The notes below the pieces were generated by a model. The model searched no databases and was not told the origin of the DNA. It saw only the letters and a list, made by a program, of their open reading frames with translations. A stretch of DNA of 64,000 nt from Actinomycetales bacterium (lineage in GTDB: Bacteria > Actinomycetota > Actinomycetes > Actinomycetales > Dermatophilaceae): the NCBI GenBank assembly GCA_002748155.1, contig PDRO01000012.1, positions 17,251 through 81,250 on the forward strand, read 5' to 3'. A program made the position numbers and the translations under genes. Position 1 is the first letter of the stretch; every line of letters begins with the position of its first letter. Of the stretch, positions 18,919 through 27,182 are shown piece after piece.

Positions 18919-20229
18919 GTGAGCGCCTCTTTCGACCCGGACGACACCTGCCAGGGACTGCTCGGCTTCATCGACGACTCGCCCTCACCCTTCCACGCGG
19001 TGGCCAACGCGGCGGCATACCTCGGCGAAGCCGGATTCACGACGGTCGACGAGTCGTCAGCATGGCCCAGCGGGCCAGGCCGCTACCTGCTGACCCGGGC
19101 CGGGGCGCTGGTGGCGTGGATCGAGCCGGAGGGTGCGGCTGCCCACACACCGTTCCGGGTCGTCGGGGCGCACACCGACTCCCCCAATCTGCGGGTCAAG
19201 CCGAACCCGGAGGTGAGCCGGGCCGGCTTCGCCCAGGTGGCGGTCGAACCCTACGGCGGGTTGTTGCGCAACTCGTGGCTGGACCGGGACCTGAGCTTGT
19301 CCGGGCGCGTCGTGGTGCGGGAACGAGGTGACGGCCCGGGTGGCACCCGCACCCACCTGTTCCACGACCGCGACCCGATCCTGCGGGTCGCCCAGCTCGC
19401 CGTCCACCTCGATCGTGGGGTCAACGACACCGGACTCGTGCTCAACAAGCAGCAGCACCTCGTCCCGATCTGGGGGATCGGTGACGCCATGGACGACGGC
19501 GGGTTCGTCACCTACCTGGCCCAGCAGGTGGCCGTCGATCCGGGCGATGTGCTGGCCTGGGACGCGATGACCCACGACACCCAGCCCTGTGCCCGCATCG
19601 GCCGGGCCGGCGAGTTCGTCGCGGCGCCCCGACTGGACAATCTCGCGAGTTCGTATGCCGCAGTGCGTGCGCTGGCACACGTCGCCGGCCCGGCGGCATA
19701 CCGTCCCGTCGTGGCCCTGTTCGACCACGAGGAGGTCGGCAGCAGCTCGGAGCGCGGAGCCGGTTCACCGCTGCTCGAGGCAGCCTTGGAGCGGATCGTG
19801 CGTGCCGCGGGGGGCGGCCGCGACGACTACTGGCGGTCGCTGGCGGGCAGTGTGATCGCCTCGGCGGATATGGCGCACGGGGTGCATCCGAACTATGCCG
19901 AGCTGGGAGAGCCCGGGCATCCGGTGATCCTCAACGGCGGGCCGGTGCTCAAAGTGCACACCGAATTGCGCTACGCCACCGACGGTGTCGGCGCGGCGGC
20001 GGTCCGCTTGGCGTGTGAGCAGGCCGAGGTGCCGTTGCAGACCTTCGTCATCCGCAGTGACCTGCCGTGCGGCTCCACGATCGGTCCGATCACTGCGGCC
20101 CGGCTCGGGGTGACGACGGTCGATCTGGGCTGCGCGATGCTCTCCATGCACTCGGCCCGCGAGCTGGCCGGTGCGGCCGACCCGGCAATGTATGCCGCCA
20201 CGCTCGCCGCGTTTCTCGCCCCAGCCTGA
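18919..20229 (+). CDS. apeB: M18 family aminopeptidase
   Basis: M18 enzymes are cytosolic, two-zinc aminopeptidases that favour acidic N-terminal residues. The 436-aa protein has the metal ligands in order: GAHTDSPNLRVKPNP (His/Asp), RLDNLASSYAAV, FDHEEVGSSSERGAGSP (catalytic Glu pair), SADMAHGVHPNY and the C-terminal LGCAMLSMHSARE (His). Length and motif spacing are normal. It stands alone, divergent from a methyltransferase and convergent with lutC. Confidence 0.94.
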   Translation: MSASFDPDDTCQGLLGFIDDSPSPFHAVANAAAYLGEAGFTTVDESSAWPSGPGRYLLTRAGALVAWIEPEGAAAHTPFRVVGAHTDSPNLRVKPNPEVSRAGFAQVAVEPYGGLLRNSWLDRDLSLSGRVVVRERGDGPGGTRTHLFHDRDPILRVAQLAVHLDRGVNDTGLVLNKQQHLVPIWGIGDAMDDGGFVTYLAQQVAVDPGDVLAWDAMTHDTQPCARIGRAGEFVAAPRLDNLASSYAAVRALAHVAGPAAYRPVVALFDHEEVGSSSERGAGSPLLEAALERIVRAAGGGRDDYWRSLAGSVIASADMAHGVHPNYAELGEPGHPVILNGGPVLKVHTELRYATDGVGAAAVRLACEQAEVPLQTFVIRSDLPCGSTIGPITAARLGVTTVDLGCAMLSMHSARELAGAADPAMYAATLAAFLAPA

Positions 20230-20284
20230 AGCCAGCGGGCTCGGTCGATCGTGGTGGCAACGCTGCCCAATGGTCGCCGGAGGG

Positions 20285-20307
20285 GGCGCCGCCTGCAAGA
20301 AGGCGCC
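20285..20307. terminator. GGCGCC hairpin after apeB
   Basis: Two GGCGCC hexamers 11 nt apart can pair in the 134-nt gap between convergent apeB and lutC. The stem is short and has no T-run, so this is tentative. Confidence 0.3.
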
Positions 20308-20320
20308 GGGGCTGCTATTC

Positions 20321-20380
20321 GTGTTACTCCACGAGCACTGGTGTTACTCCAAGAGCACTGGTGTTACTCCACGAGCACGA
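20321..20380. repeat. Three 20-bp tandem repeats at the lutC 3' end
   Basis: The unit GTGTTACTCCACGAGCACTG occurs three times in a row, with one change in the second copy and one at the end of the third. The third copy contains the lutC stop and last codons, so the other two look like duplicates of the gene's tail. Confidence 0.9.
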
Positions 20381-21029
20381 CGTGCAGGATGCGCGGGCCG
20401 TGGACTCCTTCGACTCGTTCGAGCTCGATGTCACTGGTCGCGCTCGGGCCGGAGATCCAGGTGAACGGCTGCGCCGAGCCGACCTGGGGTCGCACTCGGG
20501 CCACCGCTTCGGGGACATCGTGGACGACCTGGTCGGCCCGGATGACACACACGTGCAAGTCGGGCACCAGCGACAACGCCCGGCGGCCTTGATCGGGGCC
20601 GTGGTCGAGCACGATCGTGCCGGTCGTGGCGATGCCGACCGACGCCGCCGTGATCACGGCCTCGACCTGGTCGAGTTCCGCGTGGGACAGCTCGTCGTCA
20701 CGCACCTGGCGGATCTGTGCGGGAAGTGCTGCTGTCCAGGCCGGGTCGAGACCGGCCGGGACAACAACGGACCCGGCACCGTCAAGGGCCACCGCCACCG
20801 CGGTGCCCACCTGCCCATCGTCGGCGCGGACCACCTCGGCCCGGTAGTCGACGACGTTCTCGACGAACAGCTCGATCGTCGTATGCCGTTCCGGGGTGGG
20901 GAATTCCACACGAGGAACCGGCCCGCGGGCCCCGAGCGAGGTGTTCACGTCGCCGACCGCGGCGCGGACCCGGGCCAGGATCTCGGCCTTCGCCGTATCG
21001 GCCGGTGTCGATGTGCCGACGGCGTTCAC
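20364..21029 (-). CDS. lutC: Lactate utilisation protein C
   Basis: The GTG at 21029 overlaps the lutB stop (GTGA) and gives 221 aa; the longer open frame upstream is a shadow of lutB. The LutC/YkgG domain shows VGIATTGTIVLDHGPDQGRRALSL followed by HVCVIRADQVV and WISGPSATSDIELERVEGVHGP, the conserved C-terminal signature. LutABC together oxidise L-lactate to pyruvate through iron-sulfur proteins. The last gene of the operon; its 3' end lies in a 20-bp tandem repeat. Confidence 0.93.
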   Translation of the reverse strand: MNAVGTSTPADTAKAEILARVRAAVGDVNTSLGARGPVPRVEFPTPERHTTIELFVENVVDYRAEVVRADDGQVGTAVAVALDGAGSVVVPAGLDPAWTAALPAQIRQVRDDELSHAELDQVEAVITAASVGIATTGTIVLDHGPDQGRRALSLVPDLHVCVIRADQVVHDVPEAVARVRPQVGSAQPFTWISGPSATSDIELERVEGVHGPRILHVVLVE

Positions 21030-22516
21030 GAGCGGCCTCCCTTCGGGTGGCGATGCTGCGTGCCCCGGTTCTGGGCCCACCAGTCCCGGAACGACGACGT
21101 CGGTGGGGTGGGTACGTCTCGGGCGCTGGCCCAGGCAGCGAGTGGACCAGGCAACGACCTGATGGTGCGCCCGCCGAGCAGTCGTCCACCGAGTTTGGCG
21201 GCCCGTTGGGCACGCTCGAGACGCCGGTGGTCGCCCATGATCCAGGCAACCGCGGCCATGGCTCTGGCCTCGGCTGTGGCCCGCCCGGCTGCGTCGACCA
21301 CCTTGGTCCGCAGATGCACGAGCAGGCTGGGGATGTCGATCCGCATCGGGCAGGCTTCGAAACAGGCACCGCACAACGAGGAGGCATAGGGCAACGACTT
21401 GTCGACCTCGCTCGCCGTGCCGCGCAGCTGCGGATTGAGCACCGCACCGATCGGCCCGGGATACACCGAACCGTAGGCGTGACCGCCGGTGCGTTCGTAG
21501 ACCGGGCAGACGTTGAGGCAGGCCGAGCACCGGATACAGCGCAGCGCCTGCCGGCCGAGCGCATCGGCCAGCACGTGGGTGCGGCCATTGTCGATCAGCA
21601 CGACGTGCACCTGCTGCGGGCCGTCGCCGGGATGCACCCCTGACCAGATCGTCGTATAGGGATTCATCCGCTCACCGGTCGAGCTGCGCGGCAGCAGTTG
21701 CAGGAAGGTGCCCAGGTCGTCCCAGGTCGGTAGCACTTTCTCGATCCCGACCACCGAGATGAGCGTCTCGGGCAGGGTGAGACACATCCGCCCGTTGCCC
21801 TCGCTTTCGACGACCACGAGGCTGCCGGTGTCGGCGATCGCGAAATTCGCTCCGGAGACGGCGACCTTGGCCCGCAGGAACTTCTCCCGCAAGTGCATCC
21901 GAGCAGCTTCGGCTAGTTGCGCCGGGTCGTCACTGAGATCCGCCGGTGCCGGCCGACCGACCAGGTGCATCTCCCGGCGGAAGATCTCGCGGATCTCCGA
22001 GCGGTTCCGGTGGATCGCCGGCACGAGGATGTGACTTGGCAGGTCGTGTCCGAGTTGCACGATGAGCTCGGCAAGATCGGTCTCCCAAGCCCGGATGCCT
22101 ACCGCTTCGAGCGCCTCGTTGAGCTCGATCTCCTGGGTCGCCATCGACTTGACCTTGACGACCTCGTCGGCTCCCTCGGCCCGAGCGATGTCGACGACGA
22201 TCTGGCAGGCTTCCTGGGCGTCGCGGGCCCAGTGCACGACGGCGCCATTGCGGGTCAGGTTGGTTTCCAACTCCTCGAGGTAGGCCGCGAGGTGGGTGAG
22301 CAACTCGTCCTTGGCTGCCGACCCGGCCAGCCGCAGTTGCTCCCAATGCGGCACTTCGCCGACGACCGCGGCACGTTTTGCACGGATCGTCCCGGTCGCA
22401 TGGGCGAGATTGCGTCGCTGTTGGGTCTTGGCGAGCGCGGTGCGGGCTGCCTCGGGAAACTTCGGCATGCCGAGGAATGCCTGGGTCGTCTCCTGGAGCG
22501 GGATCGTGGTGCTCAT
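21026..22516 (-). CDS. lutB: Lactate utilisation iron-sulfur protein B
   Basis: The 496-aa protein joins a LutB N-terminal domain (DEVVKVKSMATQEIELNEAL, ISVVGIEKVLPTWDDL) to a two-cluster ferredoxin region: CIRCSACLNVCPVY at about residue 327 and CGACFEACPMRIDIP at about residue 381. It is the electron-transfer core of the LutABC lactate oxidation complex. Both ends overlap neighbours by 4 nt, so translation is coupled. Confidence 0.95.
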   Translation of the reverse strand: MSTTIPLQETTQAFLGMPKFPEAARTALAKTQQRRNLAHATGTIRAKRAAVVGEVPHWEQLRLAGSAAKDELLTHLAAYLEELETNLTRNGAVVHWARDAQEACQIVVDIARAEGADEVVKVKSMATQEIELNEALEAVGIRAWETDLAELIVQLGHDLPSHILVPAIHRNRSEIREIFRREMHLVGRPAPADLSDDPAQLAEAARMHLREKFLRAKVAVSGANFAIADTGSLVVVESEGNGRMCLTLPETLISVVGIEKVLPTWDDLGTFLQLLPRSSTGERMNPYTTIWSGVHPGDGPQQVHVVLIDNGRTHVLADALGRQALRCIRCSACLNVCPVYERTGGHAYGSVYPGPIGAVLNPQLRGTASEVDKSLPYASSLCGACFEACPMRIDIPSLLVHLRTKVVDAAGRATAEARAMAAVAWIMGDHRRLERAQRAAKLGGRLLGGRTIRSLPGPLAAWASARDVPTPPTSSFRDWWAQNRGTQHRHPKGGRS

Positions 22517-23340
22517 GCCGGGTCCTGCTCGGTCGAGGCGAGGACTTCAGCCAAGTGCAGGGTGCGCACCCCGGCACGCTGGCGGGCGAGCACGGACCCC
22601 ATGTTCATCAGGCACATGTTGTCTCCGGCGACCAGGACTTCGGCCCCGGTGTCCCGGACGTGGCGCACTTTGTCGGAGGCCATAGCGATCGAGACGTCCG
22701 AGTTCTTCACCGAGAAGGTGCCGCCGAAGCCGCAGCATTCTTCGGCATGTGGCAGGTCGACGACGGTGATCCCGCGCACTGCCCCCAACAACCGCTGCGG
22801 CCGGTCTCCGACGCCGGCGACCCGAAGCGAGTGACATGTCGGGTGGAAAGTCACCCGGTGCGGGAAGTACGCGCCGACGTCGAGCACACCGAGCACATCG
22901 ACAAGGTATTCCGACAGATCGTAGACCCGCGGCGTGAGCTGGTCGACGGCGGTGACCAGCCCGGGGTCACCGATCTGGACCGCGATGTCGTGGTGTTGGT
23001 GCCGGATTGCACCGACACAGGACCCGGTCGGTGCGACCACGGCGTCGTAGTCCGCGAAGACGTCGACGAAGCGCCGCACCAGCGGCACGGTCTCGGCGGC
23101 ATACCCGGTGTTCGTGAAGATCTGCCCGCAGCAGGTCTGCGTCACCGGGAAGTCGACGGTGCAACCGAGCCGTTCGAGCAGCTTGACCGTCGCGATCGGG
23201 GTGCCCGGCCACATCGTGTCGTTGTAGCAGGCTGCGAACAGGGCAACGGTCTTGCCGGCACCCGGAAGTGCAGCGTGGACACCGTCGACCGCGGCGGTGC
23301 CAGTGGTGGCGTCGGCGATAGAGGGAGTGCTCATCAACAT
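22513..23340 (-). CDS. lutA: Lactate utilisation (Fe-S) protein A
   Basis: LutA carries paired CCG domains: TCCGQIF early and HAEECCGFGGTFSVK late, with further Cys in SCVGAIRH and TFHPTCHSLR. These bind iron-sulfur clusters in the lactate complex. The ATG at 23340 is chosen because GAGG lies 7 nt upstream (275 aa); a TTG at 23346 and an ATG at 23334 are alternatives. The gap to the permease stop is about 9 nt. Confidence 0.93.
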   Translation of the reverse strand: MLMSTPSIADATTGTAAVDGVHAALPGAGKTVALFAACYNDTMWPGTPIATVKLLERLGCTVDFPVTQTCCGQIFTNTGYAAETVPLVRRFVDVFADYDAVVAPTGSCVGAIRHQHHDIAVQIGDPGLVTAVDQLTPRVYDLSEYLVDVLGVLDVGAYFPHRVTFHPTCHSLRVAGVGDRPQRLLGAVRGITVVDLPHAEECCGFGGTFSVKNSDVSIAMASDKVRHVRDTGAEVLVAGDNMCLMNMGSVLARQRAGVRTLHLAEVLASTEQDPA

Positions 23341-23349
23341 GATCAAACC

Positions 23350-25173
23350 TCAACTACCCGGCAGGATCCAAGACAACACGGAGGACTGCAGCCCCACGAG
23401 CAGGCACAGCGCGATGAGCAGGCCGACGCTCCACAGCACGACCCGGCGGAAGATGTCACTCTCGCGCCCGACGAGCCCGACCGCCGTAGCCGCGATCGTG
23501 AGATTCTGTGGGCTGATCATCTTGCCGACCACCCCGCCAGAAGTATTGGCGGCCACAAGCAGAGTCGGATCGATCCCGGCGCCCTTGGCTGCCGTTTGTT
23601 GCAGGGTGGCGAACAGGGCGTTGGCGCTCGTGTCGGAGCCAGTCACGGCAGTCCCGATCCAGCCGAGGATCGGTGAGAGGTACGCGAAGGCGGCGCCGGT
23701 GCCGGCGATCCAGGTGCCGACCGTAATGGTCTGGCCGGAGAGGTTCATGACGTAGGCGAGCGCCAGGACCGAAGCGACCGTGAGGAAGGCAAACCGCATC
23801 TTCACCGCCGTGTCGCGAATCTCCTTGCCCCAGGAGGCGATCGACACTTTGTAGACCAGCGCCGTGACGAGCGAGCAGACGAAGAGGCTGGTGCCAGGCG
23901 AGGAGAGCCACTGGAAGGTATAGACGGTCGAGCCGCTCACCGATCCGGCGTGGTTCAGCACGTGACCGTCCAGGCCGGGCCAGCCGATCTTGAGGTCGGT
24001 GGTACTCAACCAGTCCTTCACCGGCGCCACCAGCTTGACGATCGAGAAGACGACGATGACGAGCAGATACGGGAAGAGCGCCATGAGGATGCGCCCACCG
24101 GTCAGCGATCGCGCCCGAGCCTCCAGTTCGTCCTCCGACACGGCATACTGCGCCGCAGGCCCGGACCCGCGGGCACCCGCAGAGGACGAGCCGGATTCGG
24201 CACTGGTCCCGGACGACGACCCGACAACAGCCAAGTCGCGCTCCCGCTCAGTGGCCAAGGTCGACAGGGCCGCGTCCTTTCCGGCCGGCTGCCATACCCG
24301 CAGGACGAGCACCGCCACCGCCAGACCGACGAGCGAGGCGATGATGTCGGTCAGCTCCACCGAGATGAAGTTCGCGCTCACGAACTGGGCGACCGCGAAT
24401 GCCCCTCCGACAGTAAGGGCGACCGGCCAGGTCTGCTTTACTCCACGTTTTCCGTCAGCCATGAGCACGAGAAGCAGTGGCACGAAGAAAGCCAGCAGTG
24501 GTGTCTGCCGCCCGACGTAAGCACCGATATCGGTGTAGGGGATTCCGGTCAGGTTTCCAGCCGTGATGATCGGAATTCCGATGGCGCCGAACGCAACCGG
24601 TGCGGTATTGGCCAATAGCACGACGGCCGCGGCCCGGAGCGCACTGAAACCCAGGGCCATGAGCATCACGCCCGTGATTGCCACCGGAGCCCCGAAACCG
24701 GCGAGTGCCTCGAGCAACCCACCGAAACAGAAGGCGATGATGATCGCTTGCACTCGAGGATCGTCGGATATGAGGTGGAAGGTCGCCCGCAGATCCTCGA
24801 ACCGCCCGCTGGCAACCGTGATCTGGTAGAGCACGATTGCCGTGAAGACGATCCACATGATGGGGAAGAGCCCGAATACCGCTCCCTGGCTGGCGGCCAG
24901 CAGAGCCAGTCCGGTAGGCATCTTGAAGCAGAAGACTGCGACGAGGATCGCGACGAGCACGGCTGTGAGACCGGCCCAGTGGGCTTTCCAGCGAAGCCAG
25001 CCCAGGGTGACGAAGATGGTCAGAAGCGGCACGAGGGCGATCAACGCAGACCCCACGAGGCTTCCCCCTAGGGGCGCGAGAATGGGTTGAAAAGCATCCG
25101 GGCTGGGATCAATCAACGGCACTGAATCGGCGGCCGAGGGCGGATCAAGGACAGTGTGGGCGATGGACAACAT
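23350..25173 (-). CDS. lctP: L-lactate permease
   Basis: This is a 607-aa LctP/LldP family proton-lactate symporter with about 12 or more hydrophobic helices. The ATG at 25173 has GGAG 7 nt upstream within GAAGGAG, a strong ribosome site. LEALAGFGAPVAITGVML and the C-terminal GGVVGKMISPQNLTIAATAVG are family signatures. A Ser/Gly/Ala-rich cytoplasmic loop near residue 340 is longer than usual. It is the first gene of lctP-lutA-lutB-lutC, giving uptake plus oxidation of L-lactate. Confidence 0.95.
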   Translation of the reverse strand: MLSIAHTVLDPPSAADSVPLIDPSPDAFQPILAPLGGSLVGSALIALVPLLTIFVTLGWLRWKAHWAGLTAVLVAILVAVFCFKMPTGLALLAASQGAVFGLFPIMWIVFTAIVLYQITVASGRFEDLRATFHLISDDPRVQAIIIAFCFGGLLEALAGFGAPVAITGVMLMALGFSALRAAAVVLLANTAPVAFGAIGIPIITAGNLTGIPYTDIGAYVGRQTPLLAFFVPLLLVLMADGKRGVKQTWPVALTVGGAFAVAQFVSANFISVELTDIIASLVGLAVAVLVLRVWQPAGKDAALSTLATERERDLAVVGSSSGTSAESGSSSAGARGSGPAAQYAVSEDELEARARSLTGGRILMALFPYLLVIVVFSIVKLVAPVKDWLSTTDLKIGWPGLDGHVLNHAGSVSGSTVYTFQWLSSPGTSLFVCSLVTALVYKVSIASWGKEIRDTAVKMRFAFLTVASVLALAYVMNLSGQTITVGTWIAGTGAAFAYLSPILGWIGTAVTGSDTSANALFATLQQTAAKGAGIDPTLLVAANTSGGVVGKMISPQNLTIAATAVGLVGRESDIFRRVVLWSVGLLIALCLLVGLQSSVLSWILPGS

Positions 25174-25209
25174 GCGGGTTCTCCTTCGACACAACGCGCG
25201 TATTTCAAT

Positions 25210-25220
25210 CGGTCATACCG
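25210..25220. promoter_or_regulatory. Possible GntR-type operator upstream of lctP
   Basis: CGGTCATACCG is a perfect inverted repeat of CGGT around a 3-nt centre, 37 nt before the lctP start. It fits the GT-N3-AC core of FadR/LldR-type GntR operators, which control lactate genes in other bacteria. No regulator gene lies nearby, so the assignment is an inference. Confidence 0.45.
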
Positions 25221-25391
25221 TTCACTTCTGTGCTCAAGGTAGGGGCCGACCATTCGTCCGTCAATACTCTCGCCAACCGCTCCTCGCGATCGATCGAGAA
25301 CGCGGCTCAGCGCGCGATCAACCTCCCCGGGTATACCGATCCGGGCCGTTACGGTGACCCGGTCGCTGACCCGTTCTCCGGGCTTCGGCGA

Positions 25392-27182
25392 TCAGCAGGC
25401 GACGTGGTGGCCCACCGTGTCGACCCGCTGGTAAGCCGTGCCCTGGGTCGGGCGGGGGTCAGCCTGGCCGGCTACGGGCCACATCGCGCAGGCCCGCTCG
25501 GCCTGGGCGGTGATGGTGAGTGAGGGATTGACCCCCAGGTTGGCCGTGATCGCGGCCCCGTCGAGGATGTGCAGCCCTGGGTAGCCCCAGACCCGGTGGT
25601 AGGGGTCGATGACGCCGTTCTCGGGGTGATCGGAGATGACACACCCGCCGAGGAAGTGCGCGGTGAGCGGCATGTCGACGACCGCCGAGAGGTTGCCGCC
25701 AGCCAGGGTCGGCTGCCCGCTGGCTTTCGACAGGGCGCCGGTGATCGCTCGCACCCCGTCGCTGGCCTGCTTGAACCACGTCGGGTTGGGTTGGCCGTGT
25801 CCTTGCTCGGAATCCAGCCGGAACCGGCCGAGCCGGCCCCGACGACTCGACACGGTGAGCGAGTTGTCGAGCGTCTGCATGACCAGGGCGATGACGGTGC
25901 GCTCGGACCACTTCCGCATCGACAGGGCGCGCACGAACTCGACCGGTCGTTTGGCGGCCAGCGCGACGAACCGCACCGGCTTGGGCATCCGGGTGACACC
26001 GGAGTCGAGCTCGTCGTCGCCTTCGAGCATGATCGAGGCCAATCCGCCCATGAGGTTGGAGCCCTTGCCGTAGCGGCAGTTCTCAAGGTGGGTGACCTCG
26101 TCGACATGGAAGGAGGTCGTGATCGCCACTCCCCGAGTCAGATCCATCGTCTCGGGGACCCGGATCGTGGTGGCCCCACCGAGGGCCTCGGAGTTGGTGC
26201 GGGTCAGCCGTCCGAGGGCCGGCGACAGCCGAGGTAGCACGCCGTCATGTTTCATCCGGTGCATCAGCCGCTGAGTGCCCCAGGCGCCGGCGGCCAGCAC
26301 GACCTGACCCGCGGTCACGGTGCGCCGGTCGCGACGGAACCAGGCGCCGGTGGCCTCGGTTGTCACGGCATACCCCGATTCGGGGTGCGCCGGGTCGAGC
26401 GGCCGCACTTCGGTGACCGTGCGTAGCGGCTCGACGCGGGCGCCGCGCGCCTCGGCCAGGTGAAGGTAGTTCTTCACGAGTGTGTTCTTGGCGCCGTCAC
26501 GGCACCCGACCATGCAGTTGCCGCAGAAGGTGCAGCCGGTGCGTTCGGGCCCGGCACCGTCGAAGTAGGGGTCGGGCACCCGTTGGCCCGGCTCGCCAAA
26601 GAACACCCCGACGGGCGTATGCCGGAAAGTGTCTGCGACGCCGAGCTCGGTCGCTGCCGTGCGCATCACCTGCTCGACGGGCCCGTCGCACGGGTTGGTC
26701 ACCACCCCGAGCATCCGGGTAGCGGTGTCGTAGTGCGGTGCCAGCTCGGCCTGCCAGTCGGTGATGTGCCCCCACTGGGGGTCGCGGAAGAACCGCTCGG
26801 GCGGCACGTAGAGGGTGTTGGCATAGTTGAGTGACCCACCCCCGACCCCGGCACCGGCGAGGATCATCACATCCGGGAGTCGATGGATCCGCTGCACTCC
26901 GAAACACTTCAGCTTCGGTGCCCAAACGTAGCGCCGTACGTCCCAGGAGGTCTTCGCGAAGTCGTCGTCCGCGAAGCGACGCCCCGCCTCGTAGACGAGC
27001 ACGTCGTAGCCCTTTTCAGCGAGCCGCAGAGCCGCGACCGATCCGCCGAATCCGCTGCCGATGACGACCACCTCGTGGTCGAAACGGTCCTTGTCGAAAC
27101 GGTCCTTGTCGAAACGGTCCTTGTCGAAACGGTCGTGGTCGAGCCGCTCAGCCTTCGGGTTGCCCGGCTGTGTCGTCTTCAT
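25392..27182 (-). CDS. GMC oxidoreductase, ChoD-like
   Basis: The ATG at 27182 overlaps the gabD2 stop by 4 nt (596 aa); an ATG at 27188 is also possible. After a repetitive, charged N-terminus ((DRFDK)n), the FAD Rossmann motif VVVIGSGFGGSVAALRLAEKG follows at about residue 35. GAGVGGGSLNYANTL, a Cys-rich CTFCGNCMVGCRDGAKN, and the C-terminal HFLGGCVISDHPENGVIDPYHRVWGYPGLHILDGAAITANLGVNPS match the GMC/cholesterol-oxidase-like group to which M. tuberculosis ChoD belongs. As in that genome, it follows guaB3. The true substrate is unproven. No signal peptide is evident. Confidence 0.88.
   Translation of the reverse strand: MKTTQPGNPKAERLDHDRFDKDRFDKDRFDKDRFDHEVVVIGSGFGGSVAALRLAEKGYDVLVYEAGRRFADDDFAKTSWDVRRYVWAPKLKCFGVQRIHRLPDVMILAGAGVGGGSLNYANTLYVPPERFFRDPQWGHITDWQAELAPHYDTATRMLGVVTNPCDGPVEQVMRTAATELGVADTFRHTPVGVFFGEPGQRVPDPYFDGAGPERTGCTFCGNCMVGCRDGAKNTLVKNYLHLAEARGARVEPLRTVTEVRPLDPAHPESGYAVTTEATGAWFRRDRRTVTAGQVVLAAGAWGTQRLMHRMKHDGVLPRLSPALGRLTRTNSEALGGATTIRVPETMDLTRGVAITTSFHVDEVTHLENCRYGKGSNLMGGLASIMLEGDDELDSGVTRMPKPVRFVALAAKRPVEFVRALSMRKWSERTVIALVMQTLDNSLTVSSRRGRLGRFRLDSEQGHGQPNPTWFKQASDGVRAITGALSKASGQPTLAGGNLSAVVDMPLTAHFLGGCVISDHPENGVIDPYHRVWGYPGLHILDGAAITANLGVNPSLTITAQAERACAMWPVAGQADPRPTQGTAYQRVDTVGHHVAC
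27075..27134. repeat. 15-bp tandem repeat inside the GMC oxidoreductase
   Basis: Four 15-bp units (three identical, CTTGTCGAAACGGTC, and one with two changes) encode consecutive DRFDK/DRFDH pentapeptides just before the FAD-binding motif. The unit is a multiple of three, so copy number can change without a frameshift. Confidence 0.93.
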
